From Heligmosomoides polygyrus polygyrus (Eukaryota; Nematoda; Chromadorea; Rhabditida; Heligmosomidae): 64,000 nucleotides of DNA. The notes beneath the pieces are model-generated. The model ran no database searches and was not told the DNA's origin. It saw only the letters and a list, made by a program, of their open reading frames with translations. The position numbers were made by a program, and so were the translations under genes. Location: contig OX377201.1 in NCBI GenBank assembly GCA_947396885.1, forward strand, positions 30,295,923 to 30,359,922. The letters run 5' to 3'. Of this stretch, positions 43,321 to 53,457 are shown one piece after another; position 1 is the stretch's first letter; the number at the start of each line of letters is the position of its first letter.

Positions 43321-46300
43321 ATGCAGGCGACAGGCCTTTGTGACAGGCCGGCCTACGAACACCCATGTCACATCACATGGTGCATGTCAGTTCACGTATA
43401 TCGAGATTGTGCTACGGCGTCCGCGGGAACCGACGTGCACTCGCAGAGCCCGGCGAGTGTGGAAAGTATGCGAGGGTCCCTGATGCGAGGACGGCATCGG
43501 GGGGCAACTGAGCTAGTCCGAAAGTCCCGTAACGTAGGCAGGACCCGCGTAGCAACGCTGAATGTGGGTACGTTAACGGGCCGCTCGTGCGAGTTGGTTG
43601 AAGCACTGGAGCGAAGAAGAGTTGATTTCTGTGCGGTGCAGGAGACGAGGTGGTCCTGCAGCAAGTCAAGGGACATAGGACGTGGCTTCAAGGCCGTTCT
43701 ATGTGGAAGTCCCAGGACCACCAGTGGTGTCGGAATAATCGTCTCCGAACGATTTCGTGACTCGATTGTAAGCGTCGAACGCTATGACGATCGGTTGATG
43801 AAGATTGTTGTCGCCGCGAAGGAGCGACTCTATCACTTCTTCTCTGCGTATGCTCCGCAGAGTGGCTGCTCCGATCAAGCCAAGGAAGAGTTTTGGAGCC
43901 TGCTTGATGAGAAGACAGCAGAGGTACCGCTGAAAGATGTCATCATAGTCGCTGGTGACCTTAATGGGCACGTAGGTGCTGCGAAGGACGGGTACAGCTG
44001 TCATGGTGGTTTCGGATACGGGTCTCGTAACGCCGGTGGTGAGCGCATTCTTGAGTATGCGGAATCGCATAATCTCACCATTGTGAACACCGTTTTCCGA
44101 AAACGCGACTCCCACCTCATCTCATACTATAGTGGGAGCTCCAAGTCTCAGATAGACTTTGTCCTTGTCAAGGATCGCGACCGAAGCATTGTCACAGACG
44201 CGAAGATCGTGCCGTATGAGACGGTCGCCCCACAGCATCGACCGCTAGTCTGCACCTTTAAGATCACCCCTCCGAGGATGCAGCAAGTTGAGCGATGCGG
44301 TGCTGCGAGAATCAAGTGGTGGCGAATGAAAGAGAAGGAAGCAGCTGTGATTTCCCGCGTACGGTTACCGACAGTCACGACTGTCGACGAAACTTGGAAG
44401 AAAGCAACCGACGCGATACGCCAAGCTGCAAAGTTGGAACTCGGCATAACGAAGCCTGGGCGACGCAAGGTCGATAAGCAGACATGGCTGTGGACGGACG
44501 ATGTGAAGGCAAAGGTTAGAGAGAAGAAGTCGCTCTATCACGTGTTTCTCAGCGATAAGACGGACGACAACTGGCAGAAGTATCAGAAGGCGAAGAAGGC
44601 TGCAAAGAAAGCCGTGGCTGTTGCGAAAGCCACTCATTATAGTGATGTCAACGAAAAGCTCGAGTCACGCGATGGTGAGCGGTATTTGTACCGACTTGCT
44701 AAGACCCGCCATCGCCAAACCGAGGACATTGAAAAGTTTGTTGGCATCAATGATGAGAGCGGCCATCTTCTGACAGACCGCAAAAAGGCGCTGAAGCGAT
44801 GGCGTGATTACTTCGAGGAAGCTTCCACCATGGAATTTCCTCACCCGGCCATCCCTTCTGTGGCTTCTGTTCACGGTCCCGTACACAAGATCACCGTGGA
44901 GGAAACGGAAGCGGCTTTAAAGAAGATGAAGCCATGCAAGGCGACAGGACCGGATGATCTGGAAGCCGATGTTTGGAAGTCGAAGCTCTGGAATCCTGCT
45001 GAGTGGTTGGCTGAGTTCTTCAACCAGGTAGTAAAGGAGAAGAAAGTACCGGAGTGTTGGCACAACAGTACGACGATTCCGATATGGAAGAAGGGCAGTC
45101 CTGCAGACTGCTCCAATTATCGTCCGATTCGCTTGCTTTCGCACAGCATGAAGATCTTCGAGCGAATCCTCGACAGACGAATTCGTGAAATCGTCAAGCT
45201 CTCCGACAACCAGTGCGGTTTTGTGTCTGGTTGTGGGACCATTGATGCTATACAGGCCGCCCGCCTCCTGGTAGAGAAGCATCGTGAGAAACAGAAGCCG
45301 GTGCATATCGCCTTTCTCGACCTGGAGAAGGCCTTCGACCGCGTACCGCGTGAGGTTATATGGTACGCCTTACGACAACACAACGTACCTGAGGAACTCA
45401 TAGAGTGGGTGCGGATGCTCTACTCTTGCCCAAAGAGTAGAGTGCAAGCTGCAGCTGGAACCTCAATGGAGTTTCCCATCTCTGTTGGGGTGCACCAAGG
45501 TTCTGCGCTTTCTCCACTCCTCTTTGTTGTCGTCATGGATGCCATTACGCGAGATCTTCAGAAGCCTGTCCCATGGACATTGCTCTATGCTGATGACGTG
45601 ATGCTCGCTTGCGAAGATAAAGATGATCTCGAGCGGCAGGTGCAAGCTTGGTGCGACCGCCTGGCAATGTTCGGACTCAAATTGAACGTCAAGAAGACCG
45701 AGTACCTAACGACTGACGTGAACGAGTCCGGCTCCATTAAGATTAACGGTACTGAGCTTGCACGCACTTCGGTGTACCTCGGATCAGCAATAGCGTCTGA
45801 TAGCGGTCTGATGGTTGAAGTGAACTCACGCGTGAGTGCAGCTTGGTCCAAGTGGCGTTCGCTGACTGGTGTGCTCTGCGATAGGAAGATACCAAAGCAC
45901 CTGAAGTCAAAGATCTACAGAACAGTCATCCGGCCAGTAGCGATGTACGGCGCTGAGTGTTGGCCTGCGACTAAGGAAGTTGAAACGCGCCTCAGCGTCA
46001 TGGAGACGAAGATGCTGCGCTGGATGGCTGGAGTCACCCGCATGGACCGCATCAGAAATGATGCTATTCGGCAGAAGTTCGGTGTCGCGCCGATAGCGGC
46101 CAAGATGCGCGAAGCTCGCTTACGATGGTACGGCCACGTTCTGCGTGGAAAGGAAGACAGCGTCCGCAAGATAGGCCTTGGGTTGGAAATGTCAGGAAAG
46201 CGGCCTAGAGGACGCCCAAAGCAGCGTTGGTCGGATACGTTACACATGGACATGAAAGTAACTGGCGTCCACCCTGATCAAGCGCATGACCGGGAAAGGT

Positions 46301-46353
46301 GGCGTCATGACACCAGAAGAGCGGACCCCGCGACGAAGCGGGACAAACGCTGA
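43321..46353 (+). CDS. RTE polyprotein: APE endonuclease + reverse transcriptase (1010 aa)
   Basis: Residues about 75-310, APE-type endonuclease: ATLNVGTLTGRS, AVQETRWSCSK (Glu), YHFFSAYAPQSG, VAGDLNGHVG (D-x-N), SQIDFVLV and APQHRPLVC (His). Residues 310-520, Lys-rich helical linker (KKAAKKAVAVAKATHYSD). Residues about 540-800, RT: CKATGPDDLEADVWK, NYRPIRLLSHSMKIFERI, AFLDLEKAFDRVPRE (Asp 667), GVHQGSALSPLLF, LLYADDVMLA (YADD 756-759). C-terminus: LRWYGHVLRGKED, RGRPKQRWSDTL, RRADPATKRDKR, the signature of nematode RTEs. It nicks target DNA and reverse transcribes its own RNA at the nick. Start is the first ATG of an 80-nt leader; a downstream Met (SVESMRGSLM) near residue 50 is an alternative. 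No frameshift or stop. Confidence 0.95.
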   Translation: MQATGLCDRPAYEHPCHITWCMSVHVYRDCATASAGTDVHSQSPASVESMRGSLMRGRHRGATELVRKSRNVGRTRVATLNVGTLTGRSCELVEALERRRVDFCAVQETRWSCSKSRDIGRGFKAVLCGSPRTTSGVGIIVSERFRDSIVSVERYDDRLMKIVVAAKERLYHFFSAYAPQSGCSDQAKEEFWSLLDEKTAEVPLKDVIIVAGDLNGHVGAAKDGYSCHGGFGYGSRNAGGERILEYAESHNLTIVNTVFRKRDSHLISYYSGSSKSQIDFVLVKDRDRSIVTDAKIVPYETVAPQHRPLVCTFKITPPRMQQVERCGAARIKWWRMKEKEAAVISRVRLPTVTTVDETWKKATDAIRQAAKLELGITKPGRRKVDKQTWLWTDDVKAKVREKKSLYHVFLSDKTDDNWQKYQKAKKAAKKAVAVAKATHYSDVNEKLESRDGERYLYRLAKTRHRQTEDIEKFVGINDESGHLLTDRKKALKRWRDYFEEASTMEFPHPAIPSVASVHGPVHKITVEETEAALKKMKPCKATGPDDLEADVWKSKLWNPAEWLAEFFNQVVKEKKVPECWHNSTTIPIWKKGSPADCSNYRPIRLLSHSMKIFERILDRRIREIVKLSDNQCGFVSGCGTIDAIQAARLLVEKHREKQKPVHIAFLDLEKAFDRVPREVIWYALRQHNVPEELIEWVRMLYSCPKSRVQAAAGTSMEFPISVGVHQGSALSPLLFVVVMDAITRDLQKPVPWTLLYADDVMLACEDKDDLERQVQAWCDRLAMFGLKLNVKKTEYLTTDVNESGSIKINGTELARTSVYLGSAIASDSGLMVEVNSRVSAAWSKWRSLTGVLCDRKIPKHLKSKIYRTVIRPVAMYGAECWPATKEVETRLSVMETKMLRWMAGVTRMDRIRNDAIRQKFGVAPIAAKMREARLRWYGHVLRGKEDSVRKIGLGLEMSGKRPRGRPKQRWSDTLHMDMKVTGVHPDQAHDRERWRHDTRRADPATKRDKR

Positions 46354-46391
46354 AGAAGAAGAAGAAGAAGAAGAAGAAGAAGAAGAAGAAG
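46354..46391 (+). repeat. (GAA)n 3' tail of the RTE
   Basis: About 12 GAA units starting directly after the stop codon, ending at the right target duplication. Confidence 0.95.
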
Positions 46392-46559
46392 ACATTTGTG
46401 AGAAACAAACACGATCGATTTAAGCTTGAAGGCTTATAGCTAGAGTTTGTATTTAACGAAAAATTGCATGTTTTTCACTCACTCGGAATTTGATGTATCC
46501 GTGCCCATGTGGAACGACACGGTGTTTGAGACATCGGGGGGGATGGTGGCCAACTTCCG

Positions 46560-48965
46560 TGCAGTGGAATTAAAGTTATCCTGGGTAACGGTGGTAGTGA
46601 GGGGACTGAACGTTACCGGAGGGTTACAATCATTGGCGAGGTCACCCTATCGCCTGACGCCCTTTTTGCGTTGGAACTGGGTCCCAGCGAGAATGGTTGC
46701 GAGATCGGTTACGGGCCAGGGCAAAAATCGATGCACAAGGCAGTCAGCTGATCTCGGCTAACAGCGCGTTTACCTGCGCCGCCTTTCCCGCGTTCGTTTC
46801 TAAGTGCGCAGCCACCAGATCGGGCGATCGATACCAAGTTCCGCATGCTAGCCACCACCTTACTTCCGGTTCTGCAGAGAGGAATGACAAAACGAGTCAT
46901 TCCCAACCTATCGCCCGGCCAGCGAAGGGGTTTGAAAGAAATAAAGGACCTTACAGCTTGTGGCTCTTTAAGAGTGGGCGTCAGTGACAAAGGAGGGGAG
47001 TTTGTGGTCCTTCCACAAGAGCATGACAGAGCTATTACTAGACTCCACCTCCAGGACCACAGTGTCTACGTCGATACCACGTACAAGGAATTCACAGCCC
47101 AGTCCGAGCGTCTCAAACAGGCGTGGTCTACGATTGCAAGAGAAGCCGGATTCGATGATAAGCTTATTAGAACGCTCAAGTGCGTTAACCCGGTCTGTCC
47201 GGTGCTATACGTGCTCATCAAGAGCCACAAGTTGCCCACGGGAGATGCCATCAATAACCCGCGGAGTTTAAGGTCAGACCTATTGTCAGCGGCTTTGGGA
47301 GATCGCGTTTCGTGGTTACTAAATCTTCTCCTAAAACAGGTCCCCAAGTTTCTGCCGCTCCATCTTCCCAATACCGCTGCTTTCCTGGGAAGGCTTAGGG
47401 GAGTGTCATTGGGAGAAGGCTGCGTTACGGAGTCGTTCGATGTAACATCGCTGTACACGAACGTCCCTAAAAGTAGCGCAATGCAGGCGGTGTATGAAAT
47501 TCTAACGGCACATCAGGACCAGCTCATTCTTTATGGACTTTCTATATCACGAATTATGACACTCATAAGTTGGTGCCTGGAATGCATGGTTTTTAGATGG
47601 TCCAACAAGGACTATAAGCAGGTTAGAGGACTGGCCATGGGCCAGCGTCTGGCTCCGGTATTGGCTATCGCTTTCATGTCTAAAATAGAGGAACCCGTCA
47701 TGGAGTGCAGACCTCTACTGTACTGTCGCTACATTGATGACTGTTTCATTGTATGTGCGACCCAGAACGAAATGGACATGTGTTTCGAATTGCTCAACCA
47801 GCAGAGCGCATTAAGCTCACAAGGGAAAAACCCACTGATAACTGGTTGCCGTTCCTCAACGTCCAAGTCAGATGCACGCGGGGCACATTATATACTAAAT
47901 GGTATCGTAATACCAGTAGTAAGAACATCATCGTGCACTTCAGATCTGCTCATCCATCTCAAACTAAGAGGGCCACGATTAAGAACATGTTCCGAACGGC
48001 GGCGGCGGTGTCCTCAGACAGCGATATCAAGTCAGTGTCATTGCAAATGGCATCTCGAATCCCGGTGTCCAACGGGTATTCCGAGCAGAGCCTGGATAAA
48101 GGTCATCGAACACCGGCAATGGCAGCGAGTCATCAGAGCGCCTAAGGTGCCTTTTGTCTCGGATGATTTCAGTACCGAGGTGCGAAACTGCATTCGCAAA
48201 GCTGGTCTTGATAGCATGGCCCGCATGATCGAGGTTCCGCCGGCCAATCTCGAGGCACGTCTCGTTTGGAATCGACTATACGATTCCTGCTGTAAGACTC
48301 GCCAGCGTATTATCTGCCCATTCGGTAAGGAGGGTGACTGCATGGTCTCAGGTGTGGTATACCTTATAAAATGCACGGGTTGCAACGGCGAGTACATTGG
48401 CGAGAAGGGTAGACCCCTTAGGGAGCGAAAAGCATTTGGGCATGTTTCGTAGGTGCGATATCTCCGTTCCGTTGGGTGAGCACAGGCTACGATGTCACAA
48501 TGGCGCGGGCATTGACGTGGCGGTGACGATATTGGAACGCGAGTTCGAGATCTCGGCGCGCAAAACACTAGAAGCGCTGTGGATTGCCGCTAGGAACCCC
48601 ACGGATCAACAGGAAGGAGGAACGCGTAGCAGTGATACAGGAACTGGCTCCGTACGTTGAGCTTCGCGGTCTCGAACCGGAGGACAGTCTGTCAGAGGCT
48701 CACTAGGAGGGTGAACCGAAGGTGACCACATCTCCACATGCGTCGCCTTAAAAGGGGTACCGTTCGCCCATCTGCACTGGACTGTTTGTGTTACCTCCTC
48801 GTGTTTCGTCTCCCTCTCCTACCAACCTCTGATTCACCGCTGTGGTCTAAAATGGCTCTTGGGCGGATGGTTTTTCAAACTCAACTTGACTCTTCCAGGC
48901 TCTGAAGAAGGCGGTTACGCCGAAACGTTAGCCGGAATAAAGGATCTGTACTAATCTTGGTTCGT
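46560..48965 (+). mobile_element. Penelope-like element with RT and GIY-YIG, decayed
   Basis: Order on the plus strand: N-terminal region (from about 46640, LELGPSENGCEIGYGPGQ in one frame), RT (46845-47800), linker (47805-48145 in another frame), zinc-knuckle-like CKTRQRIICPFGKEGDC, GIY-YIG and its C-terminus (to about 48660), then 3' UTR with CTCTGAAGAAGGCGGTTACG, CGAAACGTTAGCC and GGAATAAAGG (48899-48945). Most complete PLE of the window. No terminal direct repeats (pLTRs) identified. Confidence 0.85.
46845..48660 (+). pseudogene. PLE polyprotein (RT + GIY-YIG endonuclease), frameshifted
   Basis: Frame 46845-48452 (535 codons) carries VGVSDKGGEFVVLPQEHD, SFDVTSLYTNVP (RT motif A, Asp about 198), GLAMGQRLAPVLAIAF (motif B), YCRYIDDCFIV (YIDD 296-299), FVSDDFSTEVRNCIRKAGL, and GVVYLIKCTGCNGEYIGEKG (GIY-YIG). 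Parts of the family are readable only in other frames: EFKVRPIVSGFG at about 47264-47300; FLNVQVRCTRG, TKWYRNTSSKNIIVHFRSAH and RATIKNMFRTA at 47805-48135; and PLGEHRLRCHN with ISARKTLEALWIAARNP after 48450. So the long frame survives by chance across paired frameshifts, and the element is inactive. PLE RTs are related to telomerase; GIY-YIG makes the target nick. Confidence 0.85.
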
Positions 48966-48984
48966 CAGCTACATCACTTGGGTA

Positions 48985-49290
48985 TTCGTACTGATAGCGA
49001 CTTTATTGAGGCTAACGTTTCAACGTCTTCGCCTTCTTCAAAGAATGAAAAGTCTAATTTATGATAGTTTACGATACTTTAAAATTTATGATACTACTTC
49101 CCAAACACCATTCCATCTTACCAGACCTCTGGAGGAGGCTAGGCACAAGTTCCGAGCTAAAGTTGCAAAGGAAGACTAACCTTAAAAAGAGGTTACCAAA
49201 GTGCACCGTCAATCACCCGTAGTTGAGTGAATAAGTTTCAACAACTCGGAAAGACCGCCTCTAGTATCTTGGTGGTCGGAGCAAAGAGGT
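48985..49290 (-). mobile_element. PLE 3' tail, tail-to-tail with the preceding copy
   Basis: Minus strand: CTTTGAAGAAGGCGAAGACG, TTGAAACGTTAGCCTCAATA and AAGTCGC, preceded by 3' UTR sequence (GGTAAGATGGAATGGTGTTT, TTTGGTAACCTC, TCCTTTGCAACTTTAGCTCG) that aligns with the plus-strand tail at 51750-51960. Only about 20 nt separates it from the end of the plus-strand PLE. Confidence 0.75.
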
Positions 49291-49302
49291 CAATATGTAT
49301 AT

Positions 49303-50205
49303 TAGGGGGGGGGGGCAAAAGTAATGAGACAGTTTGAAAAAAATCTTTATCTCTTTATAACTCAATTAGAACTCAACGATGCTGAGGAATGTATTTGCCA
49401 TTAAGGGCAGTGACCTTCCTGCCACCGCTCAGCCAACTTCCTGATCCCATCCTTCCAGAACTGCTTGGGCCTGGTGTTGATCAACAGCTTGATATGGTTG
49501 TCAAGTACTGCTTGGATTCTTGTGTCCCTTCCGACCAGGAAGTCTTGTAGGCTCAAGAAGTAGTGGTAGTTGCATGGAGAGATGCTCGGCGAACACGGTG
49601 GGTGAGGCATGTGAACATAGCCCAGTTGGCCAAGCTTATCCGTGGTTACTTGTTCCCGATGGGGTGCGGCGTTTCGAAGAGGAGAACCTTCTTGAAGCGC
49701 TGCGAATGAATAAGAGCGAGTCGCCGGCCCATCTCTTCTATTTCGTTCACCATGGCCTTGGAGTCCATCGTCGTGCGTTTGGTAAACAGCTTCCGGTAAA
49801 CCGATCCATGGGCGCAGATCCAAAAGCTCCAAAGGTGCTTCTCGCCGTGAGCATCTCGCCGAACGAAGGTCGGTAACAGGTCATCAGGCCTCACCTAGAC
49901 TCGCTGCTTGGCAGGGTTAAGGTAGAAGACGTACTTCTCATCTTGCGTGAATATTGAGCCCAGGCTGCTCGGGGTTGGGAATTGGGCGAGATTTGCGCGA
50001 CACAGGTCGACTCGTCAGACCGGGGTTTCGGCATGAGACAGACTGGGGTTTCGGCATGCTTCTGGAAAGGGCGGAAGTGGTAACTTCTCAGGTGGCCTTC
50101 AGTAAGTAGCATACAAACATACAAATACGATAAGCACGAAACCAGATTCCAGCCACGAGATATATGGACACGGCATGGGGTGTCTCATTACTTTTGGCCC
50201 CCCTA
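49303..50205 (-). mobile_element. mariner with poly-G termini, internally deleted
   Basis: TA at 49303-49304 and 50204-50205; termini G(n)CAAAAGTAATGAGACA on the left and, on the reverse of the right end, GGGGGGCCAAAAGTAATGAGACACC. Length about 0.9 kb, shorter than a usual 1.25-1.3 kb mariner, so the N-terminal part is largely deleted. Transposase on the minus strand. Confidence 0.88.
49401..49890 (-). pseudogene. mariner transposase, C-terminal two thirds, catalytic site lost
   Basis: Minus strand frames: LLPTFVRRDAHGEKHLWSFW, SVYRKLFTKRTTMDSKAMVN and ALIHSQRFKKVLLFE (49646-49894), then a shifted frame with QVTTDKLGQLGYVHMPHPP, SPSISPCNYHYFLSLQDFLV, RPKQFWKDGIRKLAERWQ (49401-49832). The S-P-D-x-x-P-x-D-Y-H box of mariners reads SPSISPCNYH, so the last catalytic Asp is Asn. 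A frameshift separates the two parts. Confidence 0.85.
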
Positions 50206-50492
50206 ATATATAGAGCCCAATGGAGGATGCCGGTTCTTGGCTCGCTGTGGACTTCACCAGACACCACAACGTCCGGTTCGCCTGGTGGTTCCTAGCCGTG
50301 ATTCAATGAGCCTCCAGTGTCTTTCGTGCCACAAAGTATAGCTTTCTCGGATCGACACGAACACGTGTGACAACGCTCCCTTATGGCAACGAACTCTGGG
50401 TTTGTCTAAGGAGTCAGCACTTTGCCTTTCTTAAGGCCATTCAAGTGCTCATTGACTCTGGCCCATAGGCGTCTACCCTTGTCTCTATGTAT
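50206..50492. other. PLE-flank sequence between two mariners
   Basis: Probably continuous with 51729-51960 before the second mariner inserted; no domain readable with confidence. Confidence 0.4.
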
Positions 50493-51728
50493 TAGGTTGC
50501 TCGAAAAGTTTTCGGCGCTTTGTGTTACTATTTGCCCTAGGAGTCAGCACGTTATGATCATTCGTCTATTATTTAGTGAAAGTTCAACTTGCGCATTAGT
50601 GCTACTTTCTTTACATAATTTCTAGCTCTATCTGACTTAATAGTTTATGTTTCACCGTTGTTTCATTTTTTTTCTTGAAGAGGCTATTGAAGTATGTCGA
50701 AGGACCAATTCTGATCGGTATTTTATTTCAACTTCACATCACATTGGGACAACCCGCAGCCGAGACGACTCGGCAAATCAATCGAGTGTGGGGGCCTAAT
50801 AGTGTTAGAGAAAGCACTGTGCGACAGTGGTTCAGCAAATTTCGGACCGGAAACTTTAGCCTCGAAGGTGACCTCCGTAGCCGTCGACCTAGAGCAACCC
50901 TGGACGACGAGTGGAAGGAATCGGTGGAAGCTGAACCATCCCAAGCAGTTCGCGGAAGAGACTGAAGTATGTGGAGCTGCTGTTGAGGAGGCTTTCAAAC
51001 GCCTTGGAAAGGTGAAAAAGCTCAAAAAGTGGGTGCCCCATGAGTTGAGTGAGCGGCAAAGTGTCACGTTTCGAGATTTGTTCTTCTCTACTTTCACGCA
51101 GCAAAACTGACCCGTTTTTAGACCGAGTTATCCCTTGTGATGAAAAATGGATTCTGTGTGATAACAGGAAACGTTCCGGACAGTGTTGGACGTCGACGAA
51201 CCCCTTAGACATTTTCCAAAGGTGAACCTCCACCAAAAAAGGTAATGGCCACTGTGTGTCGGTAGGCGGGAGGTGTTGTCCATTACAGCTTTTTGACACC
51301 AGGCCAAACGATCACAGCAGAGTCCTACTGTAAGGAAATCGACGAAATTCACCGAAAATTGCGTCAACTTCAGCCAGCATTGGCCAACGATTCTTCTGCA
51401 CGATAAAGCCCGTCGGTTCTCAAATCACCATTCGGAACGTGAACGAACTAATGGTTGAAGTTCTGCCTCACCCGCCATACTCTCCAGACCTCTCACCAAC
51501 CGACTATCACCGTTTCAAACACTTTCTGAATTTTCCCGCTGGTAAAACCTTCACCCATCAGGGTAAGCCAAAACAGCTTTCGTAAGCCCACGGCTCTCGC
51601 AAGTCCACATTGCCGAAAGTGTGCTGATTCGAACGGCATTTATTTCGACTAAATCCGCTGAGATTTGAGAAAGTTACGGTAGTTCAAAGTGAAGCGCTTA
51701 AAACGCTGAGAACTTTCCGGACAACCTA
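50493..51728 (+). mobile_element. mariner, full length but frameshifted
   Basis: TA at 50493-50494 and 51727-51728; termini GGTTGCTCGAAAAGTTTTCG (left) and, reversed, GGTTGTCCGGAAAGTTCTCA (right). Length 1236 bp, the normal size. It interrupts a PLE tail. Confidence 0.9.
50690..51680 (+). pseudogene. mariner transposase, multiple frameshifts
   Basis: Readable in order: RQINRVWGPNSVRESTVRQW, FSKFRTGNFSLEGDLRSRRP (HTH region and GRPR-like hook), SVEAEPSQAVR, KRLGKVKKLKKWVPHELSER (WVPHEL box), IPCDEKWILCDNRKRSGQW (first catalytic Asp region), FPKVNLHQKKVMATV, VVHYSFLTPGQTITAESYCK, IDEIHRKLRQLQPAL, LPHPPYSPDLSPTDYHRFKH (last catalytic Asp present), NGIYFD at the end. At least four frame changes or stops, so no active protein. 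Confidence 0.88.
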
Positions 51729-51960
51729 ATAGTTCTGGTGATTGCTGGTCCTATTCGTCGAACACCTGTAAGGTTACTCGTCCTTTGCAACCTCGAGCTC
51801 GTAACTCCTATCTCGTTGTCTTAAGAAAGGTAACCTCTAAGGTAAAATGGTGTTTGAGGCAGCAGTGTCTTGAAATGATTTCGAGTTTTCCAGGCTCCGA
51901 AGAAGGCGAAGACCCCTAAACCTTAGCCTCAATAAAGCCGATACTAACTTGCTCGACGGC
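51729..51960 (+). mobile_element. PLE 3' tail
   Basis: TCCAGGCTCCGAAGAAGGCG, AAGACCCCTAAACCTTAGCC, TCAATAAAGCCG at 51889-51940, preceded by UTR matching the reverse of 48985-49260. No coding part attached. Confidence 0.75.
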
Positions 51961-53134
51961 TAAACAAGAAGCACCAGTCCACATGAATACGTGATAGTCG
52001 AAAGTATCCAGAAAATGTTCACCAATCAAACTTTTGAATTGGACCACTTCACGACATACAAGGTTAGAATAGTCTATGCTGATATGTAGCTTGTAAGCAG
52101 TGCTACCTAGTACCTGAACAGACTGTAAAGGAATTCAGATTCGATCAGCTTTATTTACATATATCAGTTCAATTAATTAATACGACTTCTCTGTTTGTGA
52201 GTAAAGTAACATCAAATTATGTGAAAGGCTTACTACCACGGCTATAGTAAAAAAGGTGAAACACTTCGCAGCGAAAACGTGGTGGTATATGACGAAACAC
52301 ATCAGAAAGCTGCAAACGCATGCATGGTCACTTCTGCTATTTGCGAGCTATCACTTGGAATCAGCGTCGCAGGTGTGAGAACAGAGTCGAAGGCGTGAGA
52401 GACTGCCCTACCAAGAGGTGCTGCCACTTCTGATCTATTTATGAAAGCAGTGCAAGCTGACTAGGTTATTATCTCTTCAGCAGCAGATTGAAGCTAACAC
52501 TGGTAACTGCCATAAAGGATAAAGGACAAAATACGGCGTTAATTATTCTCTCTTTGAGATATTGGATTTGATGCGTCACTTTCTACGTCTACGGAATACC
52601 GTGAAGACTATTTGGATGCGTATTTGGCATTCAATGACCCGATGTGGCCTACCAATGAACAAATTAGTGTAATCGCCTTTCCAGACAAGTCTGGTATCAG
52701 TCCACTGAAAATGAAAGACGCGGCTCCTCCGACTGCGCTACACGCTCCAGTTAATGCTACTGACTAAAATTTTATATGAAGATGATCGTGATATAGTGTG
52801 CTGAAGGCCTACACTGCCTAACTGCGAGGCAATAGGAAACAACCAGAAGTGGTGGATGCACTCCTATCTTTTCTAATTTTTCTGCTGCACCTCAGTTAGC
52901 ATGGCTAAATGGTATTACTCTTCACCAAATCAGAAATATGTAACAGATTATAGGATTTTTCCAGCTTTTGAAAGAAACCTGCTCGCTTCTCAAATCTGTG
53001 ACGTTCCAGCTCAAACTAAACATTTTTCAATCCGTGTCCGACTCTCGATGAATCTTGACATCTTTGACGATGTAACAGACAAGCAGTTTCCTCGGTGTAG
53101 TCAAGATTGCTACTGTTACTTATTTGTTTGTTGG
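51961..53134. other. Unassigned, with one SINE (52506-52750)
   Basis: Short frames only. A 79-codon plus frame at 52901-53140 leads into a PLE tail but shows no domain. Confidence 0.4.
52506..52750 (-). repeat. tRNA-derived SINE, diverged
   Basis: Minus strand: GTGTAGCGCAGTCGGAGGAG (clean A box), then GGACTGATACCAGACTTGTC, TCTGGAAAGGCGATTACAC, TTCATTGGTAGGCCACATCG, CCAAATACGCATCC and the tail TGTCCTTTATCCTTTATG. The B-box region is deleted. Confidence 0.8.
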
Positions 53135-53200
53135 CTCTGAGGAAGGCGACAACGCTGAAGCGTAAACCGCAATAAAGTCTTGTAACAGTCTTGGCTAGGC
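53135..53200 (+). mobile_element. PLE 3' tail fragment
   Basis: GGCTCTGAGGAAGGCGACAA, CGCTGAAGCGTAAACCGCAA, TAAAGTC: the same motif order as the other tails. Confidence 0.65.
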
Positions 53201-53457
53201 TGAAGAAACTGCTCGTCTATTACTTTCCACCTGAGCACTTTTTTCTACAACTGGGGGAACACCTAGCAGATCAAAAGCAAACCAAAAGGTGCGGGAGGTT
53301 CAAAATAAGCTGGGTAAGCTCTACAAATCACGTCCACTGGATGTTCTAAAAAGGACGTCTTTAATTTCTCCTCTATTCTATTTTAGCAGTCTCCCAAGCC
53401 ATGACCGTTGAAAATTTTGACATCTCCACAGTCTCAGTGAAACCTAGTGAACTTTGC

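Larger units (their letters stand above)
43225..46407 (+). mobile_element. Full-length intact RTE-clade retrotransposon with 16-bp target duplication
   Basis: Perfect direct repeats ACATTTGTGAGAAACA at 43225-43240 and 46392-46407 bound an element at 43241-46391 (3151 bp): an 80-nt 5' UTR, one uninterrupted 1010-codon ORF and a (GAA)n tail starting at the stop codon. Both enzymatic domains keep their catalytic residues. All this fits a recent target-primed insertion of a potentially autonomous copy. Fragments of the same family are at 1.8-3.9 kb and 36.2-37.2 kb. Confidence 0.95.

Noticed and set aside
43392..46408. Minus-strand frames opposite the intact RTE
   Set aside because: Antisense shadows of the 1010-codon ORF.
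46845..48452. A 535-codon open frame as an intact PLE protein
   Set aside because: Conserved PLE blocks (KVRPIVSG; FLNVQV ... KNMFRTA; SARKTLEA) lie in other frames within or after it, so the long frame is accidental across paired frameshifts.
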